DNA of 64,000 nucleotides from Nematostella vectensis. Lineage: Eukaryota; Cnidaria; Anthozoa; Actiniaria; Edwardsiidae. Shown piece after piece: positions 38,799 to 51,900 of this stretch (position 1 is its first letter; every line of letters starts with the position of its first letter). The DNA is taken from contig NC_064043.1 of assembly GCF_932526225.1 (NCBI RefSeq), forward strand, positions 744,001 through 808,000, written 5' to 3'. The translations under genes were made by a program, and so were the position numbers. The notes below the pieces were generated by a model. The model had not been told where the DNA came from. It ran no database searches and saw only the letters and a list, made by a program, of their open reading frames with translations.

Positions 38799-39161
38799 AG
38801 TCCGATGGTGACTTTGCTTGGGATAGTTTACGATACCAATAGTATTTAAAGTAATTTTCATTACAATTCCCTTCAGCAATGCCACGTTAGTCTTTCGTTG
38901 CGGGCACTTGACTACTAACGCAGCAACACGGGTTCGATTCCCGCTGATAGCCAATTTTTTTTCTTTGTTTTTTTTTAAATATCGATACTTAATTATACTG
39001 TTCTTGGTGTGTCATGACATAAAAAGAAGGTATAGGGACATTTTTATGTACTCTCAGCATCTTTGATGTGCTCATGCTTTGTTCAGGATCCTGTACATAT
39101 TTTATGCACACAAGAACTAACTAGATTCCTTGGATAACTTGATTAAGTAGATTCTAACATA

Positions 39162-39174
39162 GAGCATAGCGCTC
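39162..39174. repeat. Short hairpin GAGC-ATAGC-GCTC
   Basis: Four-base-pair stem GAGC/GCTC with loop ATAGC, containing the palindrome AGCGCT. It is present in full monomers and reduced to GAGCTC by a 7-bp deletion in one unit near 45933. Stability would be low, so a structural role is uncertain. Confidence 0.6.
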
Positions 39175-39424
39175 GATAGATTGATATACCTTTTTTTCCG
39201 AGTATACTGTTTTATTTTTCCTAATGTTACTTTTTGGAATTTACATTCGGAAAAAAAATTATCGATTGTAACCTTTTGGAGGTTACACTCGTAAAACAAA
39301 TTCCCGAATGTAACCCTGAAGCTTTTCTCGAATGTAACCTCCAGTCCGATGGTGACTTTGCTTGGGATAGTTTACGATACCAATAGTATTAAAAGTAATT
39401 TTCATTACAATTCCTTTCAGCAAT

Positions 39425-39496
39425 GCCACGTTAGTCTTTCGTTGCGGGCACTTGACTACTAACGCAGCGACCCGGGTTCGATTCCCGCTGATAGCC
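39425..39496 (+). pseudogene. tRNA-like module (degenerate), one per monomer
   Basis: The 72 nt fold onto a tRNA plan. The 5' acceptor strand is GCCACGT (39425-39431) and T8-A9 follow. The D arm is GTCT/GGGC (39434-39437 and 39446-39449). The anticodon loop is CTACTAA (39456-39462), the variable loop is 4 nt, and the T arm is CCGGG/CCCGC around TTCGATT (39472-39488). The 3' acceptor strand is TGATAGC plus C. Conserved bases A14, G18 and G19 are missing. The anticodon stem has only two of five pairs, the acceptor about three of seven, and the T stem four of five. A functional tRNA is therefore unlikely. The loop CTACTAA would read ACT and is one base from the loops of Ile(AAT), Ser(GCT) and Arg(TCT), so the parent is ambiguous. 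It is best read as a tRNA-derived (SINE-like) relic carried by the satellite. All units, including deletion variants, keep its 3' half. Confidence 0.65.
39475..39485 (+). promoter_or_regulatory. Pol III box B match (GGTTCGATTCC)
   Basis: This is an exact match to the internal Pol III promoter box B consensus GGTTCGANTCC, bound by TFIIIC in eukaryotes. The matching box A region (TAGTCTTTCGTTG from 39432) keeps T, R, G and Y at its start but lacks the conserved A and the GG, so it is weak. The box recurs once per unit, about 128 times. Point variants exist, for example GGTTCGATTCA in several short units (16885, 18209, 18989 and 20312). Binding or transcription is not shown by the sequence. Confidence 0.55.
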
Positions 39497-39498
39497 TA

Positions 39499-39507
39499 TT
39501 TTTTTTT
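39499..39507 (+). terminator. T run directly after tRNA-like module
   Basis: Nine T residues start two bases after the tRNA-like module and are followed by C, TTTA and another long T run. In Pol III genes a run of four or more T on the non-template strand just downstream ends transcription, so the position suits a terminator. It may equally be a plain T-rich linker. Its length differs from unit to unit. Confidence 0.4.
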
Positions 39508-40756
39508 CTTTATTTTTTTTTTTAAATATCGATACTTAATTATACTGTTCTTGGTGTGTCATGACATAAAAAGAAGGTATAGGGACATTTTTATGTACTC
39601 TCAGCATCTTTGATGTGCTCATGCTTTGTTCAGGATCCTGTACATATTTTATGCACACAAGAACTAACTAGATTCCTTGGATAACTTGATTAAGTAGATT
39701 CTAACATAGAGCATAGCGCTCGATAGATTGATATACCTATTTTTCCGAGTATACTGTTTTATTTTTCCTAATGTTACTTTTTGGAATTTACATTCGGAAA
39801 AAAAATTATCGATTGTAACCTTTTGGAGGTTACACTCGTAAAACAAATTCCCGAATGTAACCCTGAAGCTTTTCCCGAATGTAACCTCCAGTCCGATGGT
39901 GACTTTGCTTGGGATAGTTTACGATACCAATAGTATTAAAAGTAATTTTCATTACAATTCCCTTCAGCAATGCCACGTTAGTCTTTCGTTGCGTGCACTT
40001 GACTACTAACGCAGCGACCCGGGTTCGATTCCCGCTGATAGCCTATTTTTTTTTCTTTATTTTTTTTTTTAAATATCGATACTTAATTATACTGTTCTTG
40101 GTGTGTCATGACAAAAAAAGAAGGTATAGGGTCATTTTTATGTACTCTCAGTATCTTTGATGTGCTCATGCTTTGTTCAGGATCCTGTACATATTTTATG
40201 CACACAAGAACTAACTAGATTCCTTGGATAACTTGATTAAGTAGATTCTAACATAGAGCATAGCGCTCGATAGATTGATATACCTTTTTTTCCGAGTATA
40301 CTGTTCTATTTTTCCTAATGTTACTTTTTGGAATTTACATTCGGAAAAAAAAATATCGATTTTAACCTTTTGGAGGTTACACTCGTAAAACAAATTCCCG
40401 AATGTAACCCTGAAACTTTTCCCGAATGTAACCTCCAGTCCAATGGTGACTTTGCTTGGGATAGTTTATGATACCAATAGTATTAAAAGTAATTTTCATT
40501 ACAATCCCCTTCAGCAATGCCACGTTAGTCTTTCGTTGCGGGCACTTGACTACTAACGCAGCGACCCGGGTTCGATTCCCGCTGATAGCCTATTTTTTTT
40601 TCTTTATTTTTTTTTTAAATATCGATACTTAATTATACTGTTCTTGGTGTGTCATGACATAAAAAGAAGGTATAGGGACATTTTTATGTACTCTCAGCAT
40701 CTTTGATGTGCTCATGCTTTATTCAGGATCCTGCACATATTTTATGCACACAAGAA

Positions 40757-41190
40757 CTAACTAGATTCCTTGGATAACTTGATTAAGTAGATTCTAACAT
40801 AGAGCATAGCGCTCGATAGATTGATATACCTATTTTTCCGAGTATACTGTTTTATTTTTCCTAATGTTACTTTTTGGAATTTACATTCGGAAAAAAAATT
40901 ATCGATTGTAACCTTTTGGAGGTTACACTTCATTACAATTCCCTTCAGCAATGCCACGTTAGTCTTTCGTTGCGGGCACTTGACTACTAACGCAGCGACC
41001 CGGGTTCGATTCCCGCTGATAGCCTATTTTTTTTTCTTTATTTTTTTTTTTAATATCGATACTTAATTATACTGTTCTTTGTGTGTCATGACATAAAAAG
41101 AAGGTATAGGGTCATTTTTATGTACTCTCAGTATATTTGATGTGCTCATGCTTTGTTCAGGATCCTGTACATATTTTATGCACACAAGAA
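40757..41190 (+). repeat. Deletion monomer, 434 bp
   Basis: GGAGGTTACACT is joined to TCATTACAATTCCC near 40929, removing about 110 bp. The loss takes both CCCGAATGTAACC sub-repeats and the CGATACCAATAG stretch. The tRNA-like module is complete. Confidence 0.9.
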
Positions 41191-43375
41191 CTAACTAGAT
41201 TCCTTGGATAACTTGATTAAGTAGATTCTAACATAGAGCATAGCGCTCGATAGATTGATATACCTTTTTTCCGAGTATACTGTTCTTTTTTTCCTAATGT
41301 TGCTTTTTGGAATTTACATTCGGAAAAAAAATTATCGATTGTAACCTTTTGGAGGTTACACTCGTAAAACAAATTCCCGAATGTAACCCTGAAGCTTTTC
41401 CCGAATGTAACCTCCAATCCGATGGTGACTTTGCTTGGGATAGTTTCCGATACCAATAGAATTTAAAGTAATTTTCATTACAATTCCCTTCAGCAATGCC
41501 ACGTTAGTCTTTCGTTGCGGGCACTTGACTACTAACGCAGCGACCCGGGTTCGATTCCCGCTGATAGCCTTTTTTTTTCTTTATTTTTTTTTTAAATATC
41601 GATACTTAATTATACTGTTATTGGTGTGTCATGACATAAAAAGAAGAAATATGGTCATTTTATGTACTCTCAGCATCTTTGATGTGCTCATGCTTTGTTC
41701 AGGATCCTGTACATATTTTATGCACACAAGAACTAACTAGATTCCTTGGATAACTTGATTAAGTAGATTCTAACATAGAGCATAGCGCTCGATAGATTGA
41801 TATACCTTTTTTTCCGAGTATACTGTTTTATCTTTCCTAATGTTACTTTTTGGAATTTACATTCGGAAAAAAAATTATCGATTGTAACCTTTTGGAGGTT
41901 ACACTCGTAAAACAAATTCCCGAATGTAACCCTGAAGCTTTTCCCGAATGTAACCTCCAGTCCGATGGTGACTTTGCTTGGGATAGTTTACGATACCAAT
42001 AGTATTAAAAGTAAGTTTCATTACAATTCCCTTCAGCAATGCCACGTTAGTCTTTCGTTGCGGGCACTTGACTACTAACGCAGCGACCCGGGTTCGATTC
42101 CCTCTGATAGCCTATTTGTTTTTCTTTATTTTTTTTTTTTAAATATCGATACTTAATTATACTGTTCTTGGTGTGTCATGACATAAAAAGAAGGTATAGG
42201 GTCATTTTTATGTACTCTCAGTATATTTGATGTGCTCATGCTTTGTTCAGGATCCTGTAAATATTTTATGCACACAAGAACTAACTAGATTCCTTGGATA
42301 ACTTGATTAAGTAGATTCTAACATAGAGCATAGCGCTCGATAGATTGATATACCTATTTTTCCGAGTATACTGTTTTATTTTTCCTAATGTTACTTTTTG
42401 GAATTTACATTCGGAAAAAAAATTATCGATTGTAACCTTTTGGAGGTTACACTCGTAAAACAAATTCCCGAATGTAACCCTGAAACTTTTCCCGAATGTA
42501 ACCTCCAGTCCAATGGCGACTTTGCTTGGGATAGTTTATGATACCAATAGTATTAAAAGTAATTTTCATTAAAATCCCCTTCAGCAATACCACGTTAGTC
42601 TTTCGTTGCGGGCACTTGACTACTAACGCAGCGACCCGGGTTCGAATCCCGCTGATAGCCTATTTTTTTTTCTTTATTTTTTTTGTTAAATATCGATACT
42701 TAATTATACTGTTCTTGGTGTGTCATGACATAAAAAGAAGGTATAGGGACATTTTTATGTACTCTCAGCATCTTTGATGTGCTCATGCTTTGTTCAGGAT
42801 CCTGTACATATTTTATGCACACAAGAACTAACTAGATTCCTTGGATAACTTGATTAAGTAGATTCTAACATAGAGCATAGCGCTCGATAGATTGATATAC
42901 CTTTTTTTCCGAGTATACTGTTTTATTTTTCCTGATGTTACGTTTTGGAATTTACATTCGGAAAAAAATTATCGATTGTAACCTTTTGGAGGTTACACTC
43001 GTAAAACAAATTCCCGAATGTAACCCTGAAGCTTTTCCCGAATGTAACCTCCAGTCCGATGGTGACTTTGCTTGGGATAGTTTACGATACCAATAGTATT
43101 AAAAGTAATTTTCATTACAATTCCCTTCAGCAATGCCACGTTAGTCTTTCGTTGCGGGCACTTGACTACTAACGCAGCGACCCGGGTTCGATTCCCTCTG
43201 ATAGCCTATTTGTTTTTCTTTATTTTTTTTTTTTTAAATATCGATACTTAATTATACTGTTCTTGGTGTGTCATGACATAAAAAGAAGGTATAGGGTCAT
43301 TTTTATGTACTCTCAGTATACTTGATGTGCTCATGCTCTGTTCAGGATCCTGTAAATATTTTATGCACACAAGAA

Positions 43376-43812
43376 CTAACTAGATTCCTTGGATAACTTG
43401 ATTAAGTAGATTCTAACATAGAGCATAGCGCTCGATAGATTGATATACCTATTTTTCCGAGTATACTGTTTTATTTTTCCTAATGTTACTTTTTGCAATT
43501 TACATTCGGAAAAAAAATTATCGATTGTAACCTTTTGGAGGTTACACTTCATTACAATTCCCTTCAGCAATGCCACGTTAGTCTTTCGTTGCGGGCACTT
43601 GACTACTAACGCAGCGACCCGGGTTCGATTCCCTCTGATAGCCTATAATTTTTTCTTTATTTTTTATTTTTTAAATATCGATACTTAATTATACTGTTCT
43701 TGGTGTGTCATGACATAAAAAGAAGGTATAGGGTCATTTTTATGTACTCTCAGTATATTTGATGTGCTCATGCTTTGTTCAGGATCCTGTACATATTTTA
43801 TGCACACAAGAA
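43376..43812 (+). repeat. Deletion monomer, 437 bp
   Basis: Same junction as at 40929, here near 43549. Carries TTTTTGCAATTTACA and a GATTCCCTCTGATAG module. Confidence 0.9.
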
Positions 43813-44247
43813 CTAACTAGATTCATTGGATAACTTGATTAAGTAGATTCTAACATAGAGCATAGCGATCGATAGATTGATATACCTATTTTTCCGAGTA
43901 TACTGTTTTATTTTTCCTAATGTTACTTTTTGCAATTTACATTCGGAAAAAAAATTATCGATTGTAACCTTTTGGAGGTTACACTTCATTACAATTCCCT
44001 TCAGCAATGCCACGTTAGTCTTTCGTTGCGGGCACTTGACTACTAACGCAGCGACCCGGGTTCGATTCCCGCTGATAGCCTATTTTTTTTTCTTTATTTT
44101 TTTTTTTCAATATCGATACTTAATTATACTGTTCTTGGTGTGTCATGACATAAAAAGAAGGTATAGGGACATTTTTATGTACTCTCAGCATCTTTGATGT
44201 GCTCATGCTTTGTTCAGGATCCTGTACATATTTTATGCACACAAGAA
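43813..44247 (+). repeat. Deletion monomer, 435 bp
   Basis: Tandem neighbour of the unit at 43376 with the same junction near 43985. Shows AGCGATCGATAG in place of AGCGCTCGATAG and the normal GATTCCCGCTG module. Confidence 0.9.
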
Positions 44248-45932
44248 CTAACTAGATTCTTTGGATAACTTGATTAAGTAGATTCTAACATAGAGCATAG
44301 CGCTCGATAGATTGATATACCTTTTTTTCCGAGTATACTGTTTTAGTTTTCCTAATGTTACTTTTTGGAATTTACATTCGGAAAAAAAATTATCGATTGT
44401 AACCATTTGGAGGTTACACTCGTAAAACAAATTCCCGAATGTAACCCTGAAGTTTTTCCCGAATGTAACCTCCAGTCCGATGGTGACTTTTCTTGGAATA
44501 GTTTTTGATACCAATAGTATTAAAAGTAATTTTCATTACAATTCCCTTCAGCAATGCCACGTTAGTCTTTCGTTGCGGGCACTTGACTACTAACGCAGCG
44601 ACCCGGGTTCGATTACCGCTGATAGCCTATTTTTTTTTCTTTATATTTTTTTTTAAATATAGATACTTAATTATACTGTTCTTGGTGTGTCATGACATAA
44701 AAAGAAGGTATAGGGACATTTTTATGTACTCTCAGCATCTTTGATGTGCTCATGCTTTGTTCAGGATCCTGTACATATTTTATGCACACAAGAACTAACT
44801 AGATTCCTTGGATAACTTGATTAAGTAGATTCTAACATAGAGCATAGCGCTCGATAGATTGATATACCTTTTTTTCCGAGTATACTGTTCTATTTTTCCT
44901 AATGTTACTTTTTGGAATTTACATTCGGAAAAAAAATTATCGATTGTAACCTTTTGGAGGTTACACTCGTAAAACAAATTCCCGAATGTAACCCTGAAGC
45001 TTTTCCCGAATGTAACCTCCAGTCCGATGGTTACTTTGCTTGGGATAGTTTACGATACCAATAGTATTAAAAGTAATTTTCATTACAATTCCCTTCAGCA
45101 ATGCCACGTTAGTCTTTCGTTGCGGGCACTTGACTACTAACGCAGCGACCCGGGTTCGATTCCCTCTGATAGCCTATTTTTTTTTCTTTATTTTTTTGTT
45201 TAAATATCGATACTTAATTATACTGTTCTTGGTGTGTCATGACATAAAAAGAAGGTATACGGTCATTTTTATGTACTCTCAGTATCTTTGATGTGCTCAT
45301 GCTTTCTTCAGGATCCTGTACATATTTTATGCACACAAGAACTAACTAGATTCCTTGGATAACTTGATTAAGTAGATTCTAACATAGAGCATAGCGCTCG
45401 ATAGATTGATATACCTTTTTTCCGAGTATACTGTTCTTTTTTTCCTAATGTTACTTTTTGGAATTTACATTCGGAAAAAAAATTATCGATTTTAAACTTT
45501 TGGAGGTTACACTCGTAAAACAAATTCCCGAATGTAACCCTGAAACTTTTCCCGAATGTAACCTCCAGTCCAATGGTGACTTTGCTTGGGATAGTTTATG
45601 ATACCAATAGTATTAAAAGTAATTTTCATTACAATCCCCTTCAGCAATTCCACGTTAGTCTTTCGTTGCGGGCACTTGACTACTAACGCAGCGACCCGGG
45701 TTCGATTCCCGCTGATAACCTATTTTTTTTCTTTATTTTTTTTTGTTAAATATCGATAATTAATTATATTGTTCTTGGTGTGTCATGACATAAAAAGAAG
45801 GTATAGGGACATTTTTATGTACTCTCAGCATCTTTGATGTGCTCATGCTTTGTTCAGGATCCTGTACATATTTTATGCACACAAGAACTAACTAGATTCC
45901 TTGGATTACTTGATTAAGTAGATTCTAACATA

Positions 45933-45941
45933 GAGCTCGAT
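45933..45941 (+). repeat. 7-bp deletion of the GAGC/GCTC hairpin
   Basis: The usual GAGCATAGCGCTCGATAG reads GAGCTCGATAAATTG here. The loss of 7 bp is between GC direct repeats and removes one arm of the hairpin. It contributes to the short 537-bp length of this monomer (start 45888). Confidence 0.85.
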
Positions 45942-47320
45942 AAATTGATATACCTTTTTTTCCGAGTATACTGTTTTATTTTTCCTAATGTTACTTTTTG
46001 GAATTTACATTCGGAAAAAAAATTATCGATTGTAACCTTTTGGAGGTTACACTCATAAATCAAATTCCCGAATGTAACCCTGAAGCTTTTCCCTAATGTA
46101 ACCTCCAGTCCGATGGTGACTTTGCTTGGGATAGTTTACGATACCAATAGTATTAAAAGTAATTTTCATTACAATCCCCTTCAGCAATTCCACGTTAGTC
46201 TTTCGTTGCGGGCACTTGACTACTAACGCAGCGACCCGGGTTCGATTCCCGCTGATAGACTATTTTTTTCTTTATTTTTTTTTTTAATATCGATACTTAA
46301 TTATACTGTTCTTGGTGTGTCATGACATAAAAAGAAGGTATAGGGACATTTTTATGTACTCTCAGCATCTTTGATGTGCTCATGCTTTGTTCAGGATCCT
46401 GTACATATTTTATGCACACAAGAACTAACTAGATTCCTTGGATAACTTGATTAAGTAGATTCTAACATAGAGCATAGCGCTCGATAGATTGATATACCTA
46501 TTTTTCCGAGTATACTGTTTTATTTTTCCTAATGTTACATTTTGGAATTTACATTCGGAAAAAAATTATCGATTGTAACCTTTTGGAGGTTACACTCGTA
46601 AAACAAATTCCCGAATGTAACCCTGAAGCTTTTCCCGAATGTAACCTCCAGTCCGATGGTGACTTTGCTTGGGATAGTTTACGATACCAATAGTATTAAA
46701 AGTAATTTTCATTACAATTCCCTTCAGCAATGCAACGTTAGTCTTTCGTTGCGGGAACTTGACTACTAACGCAGCGACCCGGGTTCGATTCCCGCTGATA
46801 GACTTTTTTTTTTATTTATTTTTTTTTTAATATCGATACTTAATTATACTGTTCTTGGTGTGTAATGACATAAAAAGAAGGTATAGGGACATTTTTATGT
46901 ACTCTCAGCATCTTTGATGTGCTCATGCTTTGTTCAGGATCCTGTACATATTTTTTGCACACAATAACTAACTAGATTCCTTGGATAACTTGATTAAGTA
47001 GATTCTAACATAGAGCATAGCGCTCGATAGATTGATATACCTTTTTTCCGAGTATACTGTTCTATTTTTCCTAATGTTACTTTTTGGAATTTACATTCTA
47101 AAAAAAATTATCGATTTTAACCTTTTGGAGGTTACACTCGTAAAACAAATTCCCGAATGTAACCCTGAAACTTTTCCCGAATGTAACCTCCAGTCCAATG
47201 GTGACTTTGCTTGGGATAGTTTACGATACCAATAGTATTGAAAGTAATTATCATTACAATTCCCTTCAGCAATGCCACGTTAGTCTTTCGTTGCGGGCAC
47301 TTGACTACTAACGCAGCGAT

Positions 47321-47337
47321 CCGGGTTCGATTCCCGG
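47321..47337 (+). other. tRNA-like T arm with full 5-bp stem
   Basis: CCGGG and CCCGG flank TTCGATT. The common C65 is G here, pairing all five T-stem positions; GTGATAGCT follows. The upstream variable loop reads CGAT. Confidence 0.8.
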
Positions 47338-48949
47338 TGATAGCTTTTTTTTTTCTTTATTTTTTTTTTATATCGATACTTAATTATACTGTTCTTGGTG
47401 TGTCATGACATAAAAAGAAGGTATAGGTACATTTTTATGTACTCTCAGCATCTTTGATGTGCTCATGCTTTGTTCAGGATCCTGTACATATTTTATGCAC
47501 ACAAGAACTAACTAGATTCCTTGGATAACTTGATTAAGTAGATTCTAACATAGAGCATAGCGCTCGATAGATTGATATACCTTTTTTTCCGAGTATACTG
47601 TTTTATTTTTCCTAATGTTACTTTTTGGAATTTACATTCGGAAAAAAAATTATCGATTGTAACCTTTTGGAGGTTACACTCATAAAACAAATTCCCGAAT
47701 GTAACCCTGAAGCTTTTCCCTAATGTAACCTCCAGTCCGATGGTGACTTTGCTTGGGATAGTTTACGATACCAATAGTATTAAAAGTAATTTTCATTACA
47801 ATCCCCTTCAGCAATTCCACGTTAGTCTTTCGTTGCGGGCACTTGACTATTAACGCAGCGACCTGGGTTCGATTCCCGCTGATAGACTATTTTTTTCTTT
47901 ATTTTTTTTTTTAATATCGATACTTAATTATACTGTTCTTGGTGTGTCATGACATAAAAAGAAGGTATAGGGACATTTTTATGTACTCTCAGCATCTTTG
48001 ATGTGCTCATGCTTTGTTCAGGATCCTGTACATATTTTATGCACACAAGAACTAACTAGATTCCTTGGATAACTTGATTAAGTAGATTCTAACATAGAGC
48101 ATAGCGCTCGATAGATTGATATACCTATTTTTCCGAGTATACTGTTTTATTTTTCCTAATGTTACATTTTGGAATTTACATTCGGAAAAAAATTATCGAT
48201 TGTAACCTTTTGGAGGTTACACTCGTAAAACAAATTCCCGAATGTAACCCTGAAGCTTTTCCCGAATGTAACCTCCAGTCCGATGGTGACTTTGCTTGGG
48301 ATAGTTTACGATACCAATAGTATTAAAAGTAATTTTCATTACAATTCCCTTCAGCAATGCAACGTTAGTCTTTCGTTGCGGGAACTTGACTACTAACGCA
48401 GCGACCCGGGTTCGATTCCCGCTGATAGACTTTTTTTTTTATTTATTTTTTTTTTAATATCGATACTTAATTATACTGTTCTTGGTGTGTAATGACATAA
48501 AAAGAAGGTATAGGGACATTTTTATGTACTCTCAGCATCTTTGATGTGCTCATGCTTTGTTCAGGATCCTGTACATATTTTATGCACACAATAACTAACT
48601 AGATTCCTTGGATAACTTGATTAAGTAGATTCTAACATAGAGCATAGCGCTCGATAGATTGATATACCTTTTTTCCGAGTATACTGTTCTATTTTTCCTA
48701 ATGTTACTTTTTGGAATTTACATTCTGAAAAAAAAATTATCGATTTTAACCTTTTGGAGGTTACACTCGTAAAACAAATTCCCGAATGTAACCCTGAAAC
48801 TTTTCCCGAATGTAACCTCCAGTCCAATGGTGACTTTGCTTGGGATAGTTTACGATACCAATAGTATTAAAAGTATTTATCATTACAATTCCCTTCAGCA
48901 ATGCCACGTTAGTCTTTCGTTGCGGGCACTTGACTACTAACGCAGCGAC

Positions 48950-48966
48950 CCGGGTTCGATTCCCGG
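48950..48966 (+). other. tRNA-like T arm with full 5-bp stem
   Basis: Same fully paired T arm, in the trimer-HOR partner of the previous copy. Confidence 0.8.
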
Positions 48967-51900
48967 TGATAGCTTTTTTTTTTCTTTATTTTTTTTTTAT
49001 ATCGATACTTAATTATACTGTTCTTGGTGTGTCATGACATAAAAAGAAGGTATAGGTACATTTTTATGTACTCTCAGCATCTTTGATGTGCTCATGCTTT
49101 GTTCAGGATCCTGTACATATTTTATGCACACAAGAACCAACTAGATTCCTTGGATAACTTGATTAAGTAGATTCTAACATAGAGCATAGCGCTCGATAGA
49201 TTGATATACCTATTTTTCCGAGTATACTGTTTTATTTTTCCTAATGTTACTTTTTGGAACTTACATTCGGAAAAAAAATTATCGATTGTAACCTTTTGGA
49301 GGTTACACTCGTAAAACAAATTCCCGAATGTAACACTGAAGCTTTTCCCGAATGTAACCTCCAGTCAGATGGTGACTTTGCTTGGGATAGTTTCCGATAC
49401 CAATAGTATTTAAAGTAATTTTCATTACAATTCCCTTCAGCAATGCCACGTTAGTCTTTCGTTGCGGGCACTTGACTACTAACTGAGCGACCCGGGTTCG
49501 ATTCCCGCTGATAGCCTATTTTTTTTCTTTATTTTTTTTTTTTAAATATCGATACTTAATTATACTGTTCTAGGTGTGTCATGACATAAAAAGAAGGTAT
49601 AGGAACATTTTTATGTACTCTCAGCATCGTTGATGTGCTCATGCTTTGTTCAGGATCCTATACATATTTTATGCACACAAGAACTAACTAGATTCCTTGG
49701 ATAACTTGATTAAGTAGATTCTAACATAGAGCATAGCGCTCGATAGATTGATATACCTTTTTTTCCGAGTATACTGTTTTATTTTTCCTAATGTTACTTT
49801 TTGGAATTTACATTCGGAAAAAAATTATCGATTGTAACATTTTGGAGGTTACACTCGTAAAACAAATTCCCGAATGTAACCCTGAAGCTTTTCCCGAATG
49901 TAACCTCCAGTCCGATGGTGACTTTGCTTGGGATAGTTTACGATACCAATATAATTAAAAGTAATTTTCATTACAATTCCCTTCAGCAATGCCACGTTAG
50001 TCTTTCGTTGCGGGCACTTGACTCCTAACGCAGCGACCCGGGTTCGATTCCCGCTGATAGCCTTTTTTTTTCTTTATTTTTTTTTTAAAATATCGATACT
50101 TAATTATACTGTTATTGGTGTGTCATGACATAAAAAGAAGAAATATGGTAATTTTTATGTACTCTCAGCATCTTTGATATGCTCATGCTTTGTTTAGGAT
50201 CCTGTACATATTTTATGCACACAAGAACTAACTAGATTCCTTGGATAACTTGATTAAGTAGATTCTAACATTGAGCATAGCGCTCGATAGATTGATATAC
50301 CTATTTTTCCGAGTATACTGTTTTATTTTTCCTAATGTTACTTTTTGGAATTTACATTCGGAAAAAAAATTATCGATTGTAACCTTTTGGAGGTTACACT
50401 CGTAAAACAAATTCCCGAATGTAACCCTGAAGCTTTTCCCGAATGTAACCTCCAGTCCGATGGTGACTTTGCTTGGGATAGTTTCCGATACCAATAGTAT
50501 TTAAAGTAATTTTCATTACAATTCCCTTCAGCAATGCCACGTTAGTCTTTCGTTGCGGGCACTTGACTACTAACGCAGCGACCCGGGTTCGATTCCCGCT
50601 AATAGCCTATTTTTTTTCTTTATTTTTTTTTTTTAAATATCGATACTTAATTATACTGTTCTAGGTGTGTCATGACATAAAAAGAAGGTATAGGGTCATT
50701 TTTATGTACTCTCAGTATCTTTGATGTGCTCATGCTTTCTTCAGGATCCTGTACATATTTTATGCACACAAGAACTAACTAGATTCCTTGGATAACTTGA
50801 TTAAGTAGATTCTAACATAGAGCATAGCGCTCGATAGATTGATATACCTTTTTTCCGAGTATACTGTTCTATTTTTCCTAATGTTACTTTTTGGAATTTA
50901 CATTCTGAAAAAAAATTATCTATTTTAACCTTTTGGAGGTTACACTCGTAAAACAAATTCCCGAATGTAACCCTGAAACTTTTCCCGAATGTAACCTCCA
51001 GTCCAATGGTGACTTTGCTTGGGATAGTTTACGATACCAATAGTATTAAAAGTAATTATCATTAGAATTCCCTTCAGCAATGCCACGTTAGTCTTTCGTT
51101 GCGGGCACTTGACTACTAACGCAGCGACCCGGGTTCGATTCCCGCTGATAGCCTATTTTTTTTTCTTTATTTTTTTTTTAAATATCGATACTTAATTATA
51201 CTGTTCTAGGTGTGTCATGACATAAAAAGAAGGTATAGGAACATTTTTATGTACTCTCAGCATCGTTGATGTGCTCATGCTTTGTTCAGGATCCTATACA
51301 TATTTTATGCACACAAGAACTAACTAGATTCCTTGGATAACTTGATTAAGTAGATTCTAACATAGAGCATAGCGCTCGATAGATTGATATACCTTTTTTT
51401 CCGAGTATACTGTTTTATTTTTCCTAATGTTACTTTTTGGAATTTACATTCGGAAAAAAATTATCGATTGTAACATTTTGGAGGTTACACTCGTAAAACA
51501 AATTCCCGAATGTAACCCTGAAGCTTTTCCCGAATGTAACCTCCAGTCCGATGGTGACTTTGCTTGGGATAGTTTACGATACCAATATAATTAAAAGTAA
51601 TTTTCATTACAATTCCCTTCAGCAATGCCACGTTAGTCTTTCGTTGCGGGCACTTGACTCCTAACGCAGCGACCCGGGTTCGATTCCCGCTGATAGCCTT
51701 TTTTTTTCTTTATTTTTTTTTTAAAATATCGATACTTAATTATACTGTTATTGGTGTGTCATGACATAAAAAGAAGAAATATGGTAATTTTTATGTACTC
51801 TCAGCATCTTTGATATGCTCATGCTTTGTTTAGGATCCTGTACATATTTTATGCACACAAGAACTAACTAGATTCCTTGGATAACTTGATTAAGTAGATT

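Larger units (their letters stand above)
39117..39663 (+). repeat. Representative full monomer (547 bp)
   Basis: A near-consensus unit, used here as the internal map. From left to right it has the GAGC/GCTC hairpin (39162-39174) and the stretch CCGAGTATACTG. The GTAACC/GGTTAC inverted-repeat cluster and two 24-bp-spaced CCCGAATGTAACC copies follow. After CGATACCAATAGTATT come the tRNA-like module (39425-39496), a T-rich tract interrupted by C and A, AAATATCGATAC, then TGTCATGACA and CAGGATCCTG, ending in ATGCACACAAGAA. Recognition sites AAGCTT, CCCGGG, GGATCC and two ATCGAT occur in the typical unit. The A run before TTATCGATTG and the T runs after the tRNA-like module vary most in length between copies. 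I see no coding potential in it. Confidence 0.93.
37315..40756 (+). repeat. Array region 7, related to 60.6-62.4 kb
   Basis: Unit starts are 37315, a miniature unit at 37797, then 38029, 38573, 39117, 39664 and 40211. The succession of GTAACCTTTTAAAGG monomer, 170-bp miniature unit, GCGAGCACTTG monomer and CAGCAACACGGG monomer is repeated from 60587, about 23,272 bp away. The monomer at 40211 is the first in the window with GAAACTTTTCCC and CCAATGGTG, markers of the right-hand domain. Confidence 0.87.
40757..45887 (+). repeat. Array region 8, with ~436-bp deletion monomers
   Basis: Unit starts are 40757 (deleted), 41191, 41733, 42281, 42828, 43376 (deleted), 43813 (deleted), 44248, 44795 and 45342. 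Variants GATTCCCTCTGATAG, CTCAGTATATTTG and ATAGGGTCATT are shared among several units here. No higher-order period as regular as in the neighbouring regions is obvious. Confidence 0.85.

Noticed and set aside
39437-39450. CENP-B box: TTTCGTTGCGGGCA resembles the TTCGTTG and CGGG ends of the 17-bp box
   Set aside because: The box needs seven bases between TTCG and CGGG including a central A; here there are three. The similarity is explained by the D arm of the tRNA-like module. It might be worth a binding test but is not supported as a site.
39425-39496. Functional tRNA gene
   Set aside because: Missing A14, G18 and G19, with three of five anticodon-stem and about four of seven acceptor pairs broken. 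The same defects occur in essentially every copy, so it is annotated as a tRNA-like relic only.
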